Shown here: positions 56,422-64,000 of the stretch, in pieces
Layout: each line of letters opens with the position of its first letter
Numbering within the stretch: position 1 is the first letter of the stretch
Origin: Abiotrophia defectiva ATCC 49176
Lineage (GTDB): Bacteria; Bacillota; Bacilli; Lactobacillales; Aerococcaceae
Assembly: GCF_000160075.2 (NCBI RefSeq)
Contig: NZ_KI535340.1
Location: forward strand, 586,611 to 650,610
Direction: 5' to 3'
Length of the DNA: 64,000 nt
The notes under the pieces: model-generated
What the model saw: only the letters and a program-made list of their open reading frames with translations
What the model was told of the DNA's origin: nothing
The model's database searches: none
Program-made: the position numbers and the translations under genes

Positions 56422-57600
56422 TTAAGTTTTTTGGGCCACTTGCTCCATAAAGGCAAGGGCTTCTTGATAACCGCCACTGGCCTTAAAGCTTTTGGCCACA
56501 CGTCCTGCGGCATCGCGGTAATGTGGCTCTTCCAAGACGGTTAGGACGGCACGCCGAATGGCGGCGGGCGTCATGAGCTTGAGCCAGTAACCGGCCCCTA
56601 GTTCAGCCGTGCGTTTGGCTACGGCTCCTTGTTCCGGCGTTTGAGGGCAGAGAATAAGGGGCACCTGATGATAGAGCCCTTCTGAGGCAGAATTCATCCC
56701 ACAATGGGTGATAAAAACGTCCGCAATAGCCAATACCGCCATTTGATCGACTCGATCGTGAATTTCGATATGGTCAGGCAAGCCCTGCCAGTCACTAAGC
56801 TCACTCTGCCCTAAAGCTATGATGACTTGGTAGTCCGGCAAATCCCTAAAGGCCTCTATTACGGCACGATAGAAGGCCTCATTATGAACGACTGTCCCCA
56901 AGGAGACGTAGATAGTCTTGGCTCGTGTCTTCGGATAAGGTTTTTCAACCGGTCGAATTGATGGCCCAATAAAGTGATAGTTGGACCCAAAACTATCCGA
57001 GCAAGGTTGAAAATATGGGGAAGTATAGACCAGGGTAGGGGTAGCTTCATCATTTTGAATTAGGTCCAAGACACTGCCAATCTCATAGCCTCGCGCCCGC
57101 AAGCGATTGAGCTCGCGATTAATCCTCGGCATGGACCAGAGCAATTTCAATAAGGCCCAGATACTCTGCTTCATATAACGCGAGGATTCCTTATTGAAGG
57201 CAAAGGTTGTGTTGGAGCAAACATAAGGTAGATTCAATTTCTTAGCTAGAAGCTTGGCCCAGGTTGCCATCGAGTCGCCTACCACTAAATCCGGCTGAAG
57301 TGCTTTTAGGGCCTCTAGAGCTGGACCTTCCATAGCCAAGGTAGACTGGACTAGCAAATGTGTGGCAAAAGCCAAGTCCTTACCCGAGCGGTCTGAGCTC
57401 TCGCGTTCATCTAGCCCCAAGTCAAAATCCCCATAGTCATCGCAAGCCACAAATTGAGCACCTGTCGCCTGAATGGCTTGTCTGAAGCGCTCAAAGGAAA
57501 AATAAGTCACTTGGTGCCCGGTCTCCACCACATAGCGCACCAAACCCAGGGTTGGATTGGTATGGCCTTGAGCTGGTATACAGAACCACGCAATTTTCAT
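56422..57600 (-). CDS. GT1-family glycosyltransferase (MGT/macrolide glycosyltransferase type)
   Basis: GT-B fold enzyme (392 aa) transferring a sugar from a UDP-sugar to a small acceptor. The N-terminal KIAWFCIPAQGHTNPTLGLV and the C-terminal donor region (FITHCGMNSASEGLYHQVPLI, then PQTPEQGAVAKR) carry the catalytic His and UDP-binding residues of the MGT subgroup. ATG 57598-57600 has GAGGTG upstream; a GTG three codons earlier lies in that site. Enzymes of this type inactivate macrolides or glucosylate hydrophobic compounds; the acceptor here is unknown. Monocistronic with a strong terminator. Nothing seen argues for recent acquisition. Confidence 0.87.
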   Translation of the reverse strand: MKIAWFCIPAQGHTNPTLGLVRYVVETGHQVTYFSFERFRQAIQATGAQFVACDDYGDFDLGLDERESSDRSGKDLAFATHLLVQSTLAMEGPALEALKALQPDLVVGDSMATWAKLLAKKLNLPYVCSNTTFAFNKESSRYMKQSIWALLKLLWSMPRINRELNRLRARGYEIGSVLDLIQNDEATPTLVYTSPYFQPCSDSFGSNYHFIGPSIRPVEKPYPKTRAKTIYVSLGTVVHNEAFYRAVIEAFRDLPDYQVIIALGQSELSDWQGLPDHIEIHDRVDQMAVLAIADVFITHCGMNSASEGLYHQVPLILCPQTPEQGAVAKRTAELGAGYWLKLMTPAAIRRAVLTVLEEPHYRDAAGRVAKSFKASGGYQEALAFMEQVAQKT

Positions 57601-57714
57601 TCTTATCACCTCATTTACAAGACAAGAGCAAATAATAGAGACAATATATTAACCCTATTATAACATGGTGCCCCGCTAAACCCCAATAAAATTACCCTAG
57701 CCAAAATAGACAAA

Positions 57715-57746
57715 CACCATCCTATGCTAGGTAGCATAGGATGGTG
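57715..57746 (-). terminator. Terminator of the GH35-PTS operon
   Basis: Perfect 14-bp stem CACCATCCTATGCT/AGCATAGGATGGTG with a 4-nt loop, then GTTTGTC on the minus strand. The T tract is weak but the stem is very stable. Confidence 0.78.
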
Positions 57747-57756
57747 ACTGACTTAC

Positions 57757-58686
57757 TTATGGGAGCCGGTTGCCTCCCGCCTTATAGATACGATACCAGT
57801 CCTCACGACTGACTTCAATGCGACAGGCCTGAGCCAAGTCCACTAAGCGCCAAGGCTGCATGGACCCCACTAAGACTTGCATTTTAGCAGGATGGCGTAG
57901 AATCCAGGCTAGGGCCAAGGCATCCGAACTGACACCATAGCTTAAAGCCAAGCTAGCTAAACAATCCCTTAAGTCCTGATAGTCTGGGTGTAACATATAG
58001 GGGCCCTGGTGTAAATCCACTTGGAAAGGCGACCAAGCCTGAATAGTTACCTGATGAAGGCGACAATAATTGAGGACATCCCCATCACGATTGATGCTTT
58101 CCGAGTCTTTGGTGTTGACATTCAAGCTGGCATCTAGGAGGACCGTGTGGGCTGGCCCAAATTCCAACTGATTGACAATGAGGGCTTGATCTAAGTAGGA
58201 AGACAAGAGACTCATTTGTCCTGGATTCTGGTTACTGACGCCAAAGTAGCGAACTTTACCAGACTGATGAAGGTCATGAAAGGCCTCGGCTACTTCTTCT
58301 GGTTCCATCAAGGCATCTGGCCGATGTAGGGCTAAGACGTCTAGGTAGTCCGTTTGAAGTCGCTTGAGGCTACCTTCCACCGCTTGGATAATGTGGTCTT
58401 TGGAGAAATCGAAATGGTAGTTAGACCAGACATCGGCCAAGCCACATTTGGATTGGATTAAGAGGTCCTGGCGGGCTAATCCCATGCCTGTCCAGGCTTG
58501 GCCAAAACGTGATTCAGATTGGCCCTTGCCATAAATATCTGCATGATCGAAGAAATTAATTCCTAGGTCTTGGCAGGTCGCTAGGACCTTTTGGCTGTCA
58601 GCCAAGCTTAGGCTATCCATGCGCATACAGCCTAAGGCGATGGCGCTGGCACCCGCTAGCTGACCTCCTAAGCTTAAGGCCTTCAT
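57757..58686 (-). CDS. Aldo/keto reductase
   Basis: NADPH-dependent TIM-barrel oxidoreductase (309 aa) of the YdhF subgroup. The catalytic Asp and Tyr are in NFFDHADIYGKG, the Lys in LIQSKCGL and the His in DVLALHRPDAL. The cofactor end AWILRHPAKMQVLVGSMQP is intact. The ATG overlaps the stop of the GH35 gene (ATGA), so it is part of the PTS-GH35 operon. An aldo/keto reductase as last gene may process a sugar or aglycone released by the galactosidase. Substrate unknown. Confidence 0.9.
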   Translation of the reverse strand: MKALSLGGQLAGASAIALGCMRMDSLSLADSQKVLATCQDLGINFFDHADIYGKGQSESRFGQAWTGMGLARQDLLIQSKCGLADVWSNYHFDFSKDHIIQAVEGSLKRLQTDYLDVLALHRPDALMEPEEVAEAFHDLHQSGKVRYFGVSNQNPGQMSLLSSYLDQALIVNQLEFGPAHTVLLDASLNVNTKDSESINRDGDVLNYCRLHQVTIQAWSPFQVDLHQGPYMLHPDYQDLRDCLASLALSYGVSSDALALAWILRHPAKMQVLVGSMQPWRLVDLAQACRIEVSREDWYRIYKAGGNRLP

Positions 58687-60485
58687 GCCTCCACCTCCTC
58701 TTCTTCTGAACGATAGACAGGCTGATCGACTAAATTCAAGCTCTCTACTGGCACCGACTCCGTCTCAAAGACCACGAACTCGTTGTGAGCCTTGAGGAAG
58801 CCTGACGGAACATAGAGATATTGGATAGGTCCCTGAGACCAGTAACGGCCTAGGTTAAAGCCATTGACACAGACGCAACCCTTGCCATAGGCAGAGCAAT
58901 CAATAAAGGTATCCTGAATTTGCTCCATCTCAACCTCGAAGCGGTAGAAATGGGGACTCTCTGCTTGTGTAGGTCGCGGACCTTCATGGTAGCTAACTGC
59001 TGCTAACATGTCTGGCTTGAATTCCAGGGCATATTGTGTGAAGCCTTTGCGGAACTGGTGGTTAATCATCACCCCACCCTTAATCCCCTTAGACTGGGTT
59101 GGACTATTGAGTTTGAAGCCATAATTGACACGCCCCATATTTTCTACCAAGACATCGACTTGAGCAGTGTCCTGGTCGGTATCAAAGAGCACTTCATCGC
59201 CAATGTCTTCTCGGTACTGGGTCACTAGGTGCTTGCCTTGGATAAAGACTTGAACCCGGTCATGGGCATTGATGATTTTAAGTCGTTCCGGATGGCCATG
59301 GTGAGCGACCCGCGTACGATAGAGGGTATAACCATAGTGTTGGCCCAAGGCTTCCATGGCTAGCGGATAGTCCACTTCTTGGCCGGTCCCTAACTGGTCG
59401 GCGACTTCTAACAAGTCGGCCCAGCCAAGCACTGGATAGGTGCCATAGGCTCTAGCCTGGCGGCTACGAGGCTCAAACTGAGGTAAGTCTGGGAATAACT
59501 CATGGGTCACTCGCTGAACAGCATAATATTTGGCAGTTGGTTGGCCCCATTCATTAATTGGGGCATCGAAATCATAGGAAGTGACCTGTGGGAGATCCCG
59601 ATGCTTGCGCGCAGAACAGCCATTAATAAAGCCAAAGTTGGTCCCGCCTCGCAAGAGGAAGAGGTTAACACTGCCGACAGCCATCATTTCCTTAACATCA
59701 TGAGCCAAGTCCTCTGGGTCACGGCGGACAATGGGTTCATTCCAACGGTTGAACCAACCATCCCAGAACTCCGTACACATAAGTGGCCATTGCTTGCCAT
59801 GACGATTGAAGAAAGCTTGGAGGGCTTGGGTATTGCCCGGTGCATCCGAGCCGAAGTTACCAGTGACAAAGATATCATCTTCAATCAAGGTGCCGGACTC
59901 TAGCGCTTCAATCCAGGTGCCATCGGAGGTAAAGAGTGGCACCTCTATACCCCGATCATGCATCATTTGGGCCACGGCCCGTAAATAGTCTTTGTCTTCT
60001 GCATAGGAACCATACTCGTTTTCGACTTGCATCATCAAGATGGGGCCCCCATGAGTGAACTGATAAGGTACTAGCTGTGGTAGGAGCCAATCATAATAAG
60101 CTGCTACCTTGGCCAAAAAGGCCTGATCATAGGTGCGATATCGCATGCCAGGATAGTTGAGCAACCAAGCCGGCAGACCGCCAAAATCAAACTCCGCACA
60201 AATATAGGGACAGGGGCGGACAATCAAGTGCAGTCCCATACGGCTGACTAGGTCAAAGTAGGCTTTGAAATCCAGTAAACCGCTGTCTTCAAAGACCCCT
60301 TCATGAGGCTCATGCAAATTCCAAGGGATGTAAGTCTCGACGGTATTGTAACCTAGCGCCTTGAGATTGTAGAGGGTGTCTTCCCATTGATCTGGATGCA
60401 GACGAAAATACTGGATTGCTCCTGACAAAATTTTGAATGGCTGACCATCTAAATAGAATTGGTCGCGAATTTCGAACTGTGTCAT
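58683..60485 (-). CDS. Beta-galactosidase, GH35 (BgaC type), cytoplasmic
   Basis: Hydrolyses beta-1,3- or beta-1,4-galactosides. No signal peptide. The TIM barrel holds acid/base E157 in QVENEYGSY and nucleophile E239 in CTEFWDGWFNRW. Two beta-sandwich domains follow, ending with FNLGRYWSQGP-LYVP. At 600 aa it matches streptococcal BgaC, a cytoplasmic enzyme specific for terminal beta-1,3-linked galactose. It overlaps EIIC by 4 bp (ATGA) and AKR by 4 bp, so it is tightly coupled to a lactose/cellobiose PTS. This raises the question of how a disaccharide phosphate reaches a GH35 enzyme. Confidence 0.93.
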   Translation of the reverse strand: MTQFEIRDQFYLDGQPFKILSGAIQYFRLHPDQWEDTLYNLKALGYNTVETYIPWNLHEPHEGVFEDSGLLDFKAYFDLVSRMGLHLIVRPCPYICAEFDFGGLPAWLLNYPGMRYRTYDQAFLAKVAAYYDWLLPQLVPYQFTHGGPILMMQVENEYGSYAEDKDYLRAVAQMMHDRGIEVPLFTSDGTWIEALESGTLIEDDIFVTGNFGSDAPGNTQALQAFFNRHGKQWPLMCTEFWDGWFNRWNEPIVRRDPEDLAHDVKEMMAVGSVNLFLLRGGTNFGFINGCSARKHRDLPQVTSYDFDAPINEWGQPTAKYYAVQRVTHELFPDLPQFEPRSRQARAYGTYPVLGWADLLEVADQLGTGQEVDYPLAMEALGQHYGYTLYRTRVAHHGHPERLKIINAHDRVQVFIQGKHLVTQYREDIGDEVLFDTDQDTAQVDVLVENMGRVNYGFKLNSPTQSKGIKGGVMINHQFRKGFTQYALEFKPDMLAAVSYHEGPRPTQAESPHFYRFEVEMEQIQDTFIDCSAYGKGCVCVNGFNLGRYWSQGPIQYLYVPSGFLKAHNEFVVFETESVPVESLNLVDQPVYRSEEEEVEA

Positions 60486-61846
60486 GCGCCCATCTCCTGT
60501 TGTTTATCAGCAATCTTAACGAATGGATAGTAGACGGCAGTGGAAATCCCGATATTAATCAAGGACAGGACAATAGCCCGCCAGTCAAAGGCTGTTGCGA
60601 AGAAACCATAGAGGACAGGTGGCATTACCCAAGTTACGTTCTGAGTAACCGGTGCTACCAAGCCCATCGTTGTCGCAAAATAAGCCACTGTTACCATCAG
60701 CACTGGGCTGAGGACAAATGGGATGAACATAATTGGGTTAAGGACGATTGGTACCCCGTACATGACAGGTTCCCCAATGTTAAAGACCATAGGGAAGATC
60801 CCTAACTTAGCCACTTCACGTAAATGACGACTACGTGCCATCCAGAGAATGGAGATAGCTAAGCCAATGGCATCAAACCAGACAAAGGCACCGAAGGAGT
60901 TATCTGTCCATAGATAAGGAATCGTGGTACCAGCGCGGTAGGCTTCTAAGTTGGCTAGCATAGTCACCCCAAAAAGACTGGACATAACAGGCGCCAAGAC
61001 GTTGCCGCCGTGGAGGCCGAAGAACCAGAAAATCTTGTTTAAGATGACAATGATGAGGACAGCCAAGAAGCTTTGCGACATATTAAGCAGTGGCGCTTGT
61101 AAGACCTTATAAACCCAGGTAATCATCAATTCACCGGTCAATTGATTGAAGGCATAGGTGGCAATGGCGACTACATACATGGCAATGGCTGCCGGAATGA
61201 TGGATAGGAATGGCTTAACGATAGCAGGTGGTACTGAATCTGGCAACTTAATGGTCCAGTTCCGATTCATGACCTTACAGAAGATAATAACCGATACGAA
61301 ACCAATGATAATCCCTGTAAAGTAACCCTTGGCCCCGATTTGGTCTAGCGGAATGGCATTACGTACCGTAACCGCTAATTCCTCCCCTTGAACTGCTACA
61401 CCTTGTAGCTTATCGCCCAGAAGTCCAGCTAAGGCCTTAGAGTCAACATTTTCTAGCTTAAAGTTCTGCGTTACCGTATTGGCAATGGTAATGACGTAGG
61501 AAGCAACAGCCACCAAACCAGCGGAGACTGTATCCACCTTGTAAATCTTGGCGATATTAACACCAAAGTTAAAGAGAAAGAGAAAGACAACAATTGGGAT
61601 AGACCCTTTGAAGAGGATGTAGTTGATATCAATCAACCAACCAAAAGTCTGCGGGATGAAGGTATTGCCAAATTGGCCAGGTAAATCCGCCAAAAAGGCA
61701 TTAATCATGAGAGCGAATGATCCGGCCATAATAACCGGCATGGTCCCAATAAATGAATCCCGAAGTGCAACAAGGAACCGTTGGTTCCCGACTTTGTTGG
61801 CGATAGGCATCAGACGCTCTTGCCAACGATCGACTAAACTTGCCAT
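60482..61846 (-). CDS. PTS lactose/cellobiose-type EIIC permease
   Basis: Integral membrane permease (454 aa) of the CelB family with about ten membrane segments. The motifs GLHGGNVLAPVMSSLFG and FNIGEPVMYGVPIVLNPIMFIPFVLSP contain the family substrate-binding NIGEP signature. AAGGAGG precedes the ATG. It lies between EIIA and the GH35 gene, 87 bp after EIIA; I see nothing notable in that gap. Confidence 0.93.
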   Translation of the reverse strand: MASLVDRWQERLMPIANKVGNQRFLVALRDSFIGTMPVIMAGSFALMINAFLADLPGQFGNTFIPQTFGWLIDINYILFKGSIPIVVFLFLFNFGVNIAKIYKVDTVSAGLVAVASYVITIANTVTQNFKLENVDSKALAGLLGDKLQGVAVQGEELAVTVRNAIPLDQIGAKGYFTGIIIGFVSVIIFCKVMNRNWTIKLPDSVPPAIVKPFLSIIPAAIAMYVVAIATYAFNQLTGELMITWVYKVLQAPLLNMSQSFLAVLIIVILNKIFWFFGLHGGNVLAPVMSSLFGVTMLANLEAYRAGTTIPYLWTDNSFGAFVWFDAIGLAISILWMARSRHLREVAKLGIFPMVFNIGEPVMYGVPIVLNPIMFIPFVLSPVLMVTVAYFATTMGLVAPVTQNVTWVMPPVLYGFFATAFDWRAIVLSLINIGISTAVYYPFVKIADKQQEMGA

Positions 61847-61933
61847 GATAATTCCTCCTTAAATTTTTACATAAATTAATTAAAACCTCGGTTTGGATGT
61901 CTACCAACCTAGCTCGAACTACTCCTCAGCCAC

Positions 61934-62251
61934 TTATTGGGCTAAGACTTGGTAGACTTCGATTAATTCCTGAGCTAAATCGACAAAGGCAATACTGGTC
62001 ATGAGATGATCCTGACCATGAATCATAAAGAGACTGAGGGGCTGCTCAATCCCTTGCGCTTCTTGAGCCAAGACTCTGGCCTGGGCGTGATGGGCTTCTA
62101 AGAGGGCTGCTCGAGCCGCTGTCATTCGCTCATTGGCAACCTTGAAATCTCGCTTCTTAGCTGCTGCCATGGCTTCGATGGCACAGGATTTGGCTTCACC
62201 GCCATACATAATTAACTGCATGGCTACTTCTAATGCGGCTTCTTGTGACAT
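61934..62251 (-). CDS. PTS lactose/cellobiose-type EIIA component
   Basis: A small all-helical trimeric phosphocarrier (105 aa). The active histidine is H78 in MIHGQDHLMTS, identical in position to lactose EIIA of related bacteria. AAGGAG precedes the ATG, 12 bp after EIIB. Confidence 0.94.
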   Translation of the reverse strand: MSQEAALEVAMQLIMYGGEAKSCAIEAMAAAKKRDFKVANERMTAARAALLEAHHAQARVLAQEAQGIEQPLSLFMIHGQDHLMTSIAFVDLAQELIEVYQVLAQ

Positions 62252-62263
62252 AGGCTGACTCCT

Positions 62264-62581
62264 TTATCCCATGAGGCTTACGGCTAAAGCCAAGACCTTA
62301 TCGCCTTTCATCATGCCATAATCTGTCATGGGGATGACCTCCACTGGAATGCCACGGGCAGACAAGTCAGCGGAAAATTCGTTCTTCAAATAGCGGACTT
62401 GGGGGCCTAACAATAAGACATCTACTGCATTGTTCTGGAGATATTCCTTGGCTTCTGGCACTGGCACAGCAAAAATATGGGCATCTAAGCCTTGGTCTTT
62501 TGTGGCCTTTTCCATCTTGGATACCATTAGGCTAGTCGACATGCCAGCAGCACAGACTAACATGATTTGCTTGGTTTCCAT
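62264..62581 (-). CDS. PTS lactose/cellobiose-type EIIB component
   Basis: Phosphocarrier (105 aa) with active cysteine C10 in VCAAGMSTSLM. Start chosen at ATG 62579-62581 (METKQIML) with AAAGGGTG upstream; a GTG three codons earlier lies inside that site. It is the first gene of the operon EIIB-EIIA-EIIC-GH35-AKR. Confidence 0.93.
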   Translation of the reverse strand: METKQIMLVCAAGMSTSLMVSKMEKATKDQGLDAHIFAVPVPEAKEYLQNNAVDVLLLGPQVRYLKNEFSADLSARGIPVEVIPMTDYGMMKGDKVLALAVSLMG

Positions 62582-62622
62582 GTATAACACCCTTTCCTTT
62601 CAATTTGAAAGCAAGAAAAAAT

Positions 62623-62632
62623 GAACCGATTC
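62623..62632. promoter_or_regulatory. Operator-like repeat, distal copy
   Basis: GAACCGATTC, an imperfect palindrome, identical to 62671-62680. On the minus strand it lies in the untranslated leader of the PTS operon at about +70. Confidence 0.5.
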
Positions 62633-62670
62633 CTATTATTTTAAAAATGTAAACAAGCAGGCGTAAAAAG

Positions 62671-62680
62671 GAACCGATTC
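62671..62680. promoter_or_regulatory. Operator-like repeat, proximal copy
   Basis: GAACCGATTC, identical to the distal copy 48 bp away; at about +20 of the PTS transcript. A likely binding pair for the divergent ROK repressor or another sugar regulator. Confidence 0.5.
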
Positions 62681-62706
62681 TCAACAATTATTTACTTTCT
62701 ATTAAT

Positions 62707-62735
62707 ATTATAGAACCCGGAACCTCAGATGTCAA
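62707..62735 (-). promoter_or_regulatory. Consensus promoter of the GH35-PTS operon
   Basis: Minus strand: -35 TTGACA (62730-62735), -10 TATAAT (62707-62712), spacer 17 bp, a full match to the sigma-A consensus. Such a strong promoter needs repression, consistent with the cre and operator repeats around it. Confidence 0.85.
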
Positions 62736-62744
62736 CGTTTTCAT
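62730..62744 (-). promoter_or_regulatory. Perfect cre (CcpA) site of the GH35-PTS operon
   Basis: ATGAAAACGTTGACA on the minus strand fits WTGNAANCGNWNNCW at every position and includes the -35 hexamer. Its other edge touches the -35 of the divergent ROK gene, so one bound CcpA could affect both. Confidence 0.85.
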
Positions 62745-62773
62745 TTGAGGATTTATTTATTTTTTGTTATGAT
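62745..62773 (+). promoter_or_regulatory. Promoter of the ROK regulator gene
   Basis: -35 TTGAGG (62745-62750), extended -10 TG-T-TATGAT (62765-62773), spacer 17 bp. Confidence 0.65.
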
Positions 62774-62795
62774 ATTTGTAAGGAAGTGACCAGAC

Positions 62796-63983
62796 ATGAC
62801 AATAACCAAGAAACAGGCCGCTCTAAGGGCCACCATTTTAGATAAACTCTACGCCAAGGCGCCACTCTCACGTATTGATATTGCTAAAGAAACGGGCATA
62901 ACGCCTGCTACCACGGGGGCTATTATCGGGGATTTAATTCGCCAAGAACTCGTCTATGAAGTTGGGGAAGCTGAAGATGACACGGTAGGTCGTAAGAAAA
63001 CCTTGCTTAGTCTTATGCCCCATCGTGCCTATTATCTAGGTGTCGAAATCTCTGAAAAATACCTAGCCTTGGTCATTACGGATAATCTTGGTGAGATTCA
63101 AGCCAGCGACTACAGCATGACCTTCCAACAACTAGGTAACTACCCGACTAGCGCTGACTTAGCTAATTTTATTCATCAATTTATAGCGCAACATCCTGAC
63201 TTTCCCTTGACCGCCATTGGCGTCGGGCTACCAGGGCATGTGGACTTCGATTTGAGTCCCTATATTCAATCCAACAATCAGCATTGGCAGAATCTCAATT
63301 TGGAAGAGTTGGCCCAGGCCTTTAGCCTGCCGGTTTATTTTGATAATAAGTCTCACTGCTTAACCCTGGCCCAAAGACTTTATGGCCAAGATGAGAAAAA
63401 CGACCATAACTTTATCGTTTTCCATGTCGCTAACGGTATTCATTGTTCCTATATGTATCAAGGGCAAATCTACGGGCGCCAGAACTTCTTGATTGGCGAA
63501 ATCGGCCATACGATTTTGAATCCACAAGGAGAAGCCTGCACCTGTGGTAAACGGGGCTGCCTACAAGTCTATGCTAGCGAATCTAGCTTGATTGCTAAGT
63601 CCCAAACCCTCTATCGGGTAGCCCAATCCACCTTCCTGCCTAGCCTGGTAGCAGAGCCTGAAGCTATCACGCTGGCTACTATTATGGATGCCTGCGCCTT
63701 AGGTGATACTAGCTGTCTGCAATTGATTCAGCAAGCCTGTCACTACCTGTCGATTGCCCTATCCAATCTCAGTCAGCTGATTGACAGTGACGCCATCTAC
63801 CTTGACGGCCAATTCTTCTCCTATCCACTAGTTGACACCCTCTTGCACCAGGAGCTGGCGACTACCACCCCGCTCTTCCATAAGCAAAAGAAAATACGGC
63901 TCATTCCCCTGGCCTATAGCCCACTCAATATTGCGCGGGCAGCCACTAGCCTCTGTGTCAAAGCCAACTTCTTATCAGCATAA
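62796..63983 (+). CDS. ROK-family transcriptional repressor (NagC/XylR type)
   Basis: Sugar-responsive DNA-binding protein (395 aa). The N-terminal winged HTH (about 1-65) contains APLSRIDIAKETGITPATTGAI. The ROK domain follows (about 75-390). The zinc motif CTCGKRGCLQ is conserved. The sugar-binding region (GHVDFDL, GEIGHTILNP) is present. The HTH marks it as a regulator and not a sugar kinase. It is transcribed away from the PTS-GH35 operon, and the shared 205-bp control region holds paired GAACCGATTC repeats that are its best candidate operators. Only a few bases follow its stop in this window. Confidence 0.92.
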   Translation: MTITKKQAALRATILDKLYAKAPLSRIDIAKETGITPATTGAIIGDLIRQELVYEVGEAEDDTVGRKKTLLSLMPHRAYYLGVEISEKYLALVITDNLGEIQASDYSMTFQQLGNYPTSADLANFIHQFIAQHPDFPLTAIGVGLPGHVDFDLSPYIQSNNQHWQNLNLEELAQAFSLPVYFDNKSHCLTLAQRLYGQDEKNDHNFIVFHVANGIHCSYMYQGQIYGRQNFLIGEIGHTILNPQGEACTCGKRGCLQVYASESSLIAKSQTLYRVAQSTFLPSLVAEPEAITLATIMDACALGDTSCLQLIQQACHYLSIALSNLSQLIDSDAIYLDGQFFSYPLVDTLLHQELATTTPLFHKQKKIRLIPLAYSPLNIARAATSLCVKANFLSA

Positions 63984-64000
63984 AAAGAGCGGCTCTACTC

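Noticed and set aside
63984..64000. Terminator after the ROK gene
   Set aside because: Only the first part of a possible hairpin (GAGCGGCTC) is in the window; it cannot be judged.

Overview
The window reads as a chromosomal segment of a Gram-positive bacterium of the order Lactobacillales. Supporting features are a T-box leader on thrS, the GatCAB amidotransferase, a CamS-type lipoprotein, SpxH and WalJ homologues, an LPXTG-anchored surface enzyme, CcpA-type cre sites, PRD-type PTS regulators and AGGAGG ribosome binding sites throughout. Base composition looks moderate (roughly 45-50% GC by eye). That, with the gene set, would suit an Aerococcaceae/Abiotrophia-like coccus, but this is a guess and not proven by the sequence. 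No phage, insertion sequence, CRISPR array, tRNA or rRNA was seen.

Layout. 1-5.5 kb: 5' part of thrS with a complete threonine T-box, an ArAE exporter, a small unknown protein, and convergent D,D-carboxypeptidase and L,D-transpeptidase genes separated by a 40-bp perfect palindrome. 5.5-14.6 kb: housekeeping run on the minus strand (pcrA; then ligA-camS-gatC-gatA-gatB). 14.8-16.3 kb: cysK-cysE. 16.3-18.95 kb: a 1.6-kb tandem duplication carrying an unknown membrane protein, an unknown secreted protein and the 3' end of lacZ; the second copy has lost the secreted-protein gene by deletion between 10-bp repeats. 18.7-29 kb: LacZ (GH2), a 1521-residue wall-anchored GH85 endoglycosidase, orphan walJ, and a GH29 alpha-fucosidase. 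29-35 kb: CpXC protein; an operon of PRD regulator, galactitol-type PTS (IIA, IIC, IIB), a triose-phosphate-isomerase-like protein and YjbQ. 35-39 kb: spxH, a three-unit hairpin repeat array, CYTH protein, two tandem CorA genes. 39-42 kb: galK-galT. 42-46 kb: sugar-phosphate transferase, DegT aminotransferase, GT2 and an aminotransferase. 46-49 kb: coiA-pepF. 49-53 kb: a second galactitol-type PTS with rhamnulose-1-phosphate-aldolase-like RhaD under a LicT-type antiterminator with its RAT/terminator. 53-57.6 kb: amidohydrolase, orphan PotD, GT1 glycosyltransferase. 57.7-64 kb: lactose/cellobiose-type PTS with a GH35 beta-galactosidase and an aldo/keto reductase, divergent from a ROK repressor.

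How it fits together. Much of the window is carbohydrate acquisition. A wall-anchored endo-beta-N-acetylglucosaminidase can release host N-glycans. LacZ, GH29 fucosidase and GH35 galactosidase, none with a signal peptide, would trim imported fragments, and GalK/GalT feed galactose into central metabolism. Sites matching the CcpA cre consensus (perfectly or with one mismatch) lie at the promoters of the GH85, GH29 and GH2 genes, the GH35/PTS operon and the first PRD-PTS operon, so these dispersed genes look like one catabolite-controlled set. The two galactitol-type PTS operons are probably dedicated to sugars whose identity cannot be read from sequence; the one ending in a TIM-like enzyme plus YjbQ is the best candidate for an undescribed pathway.
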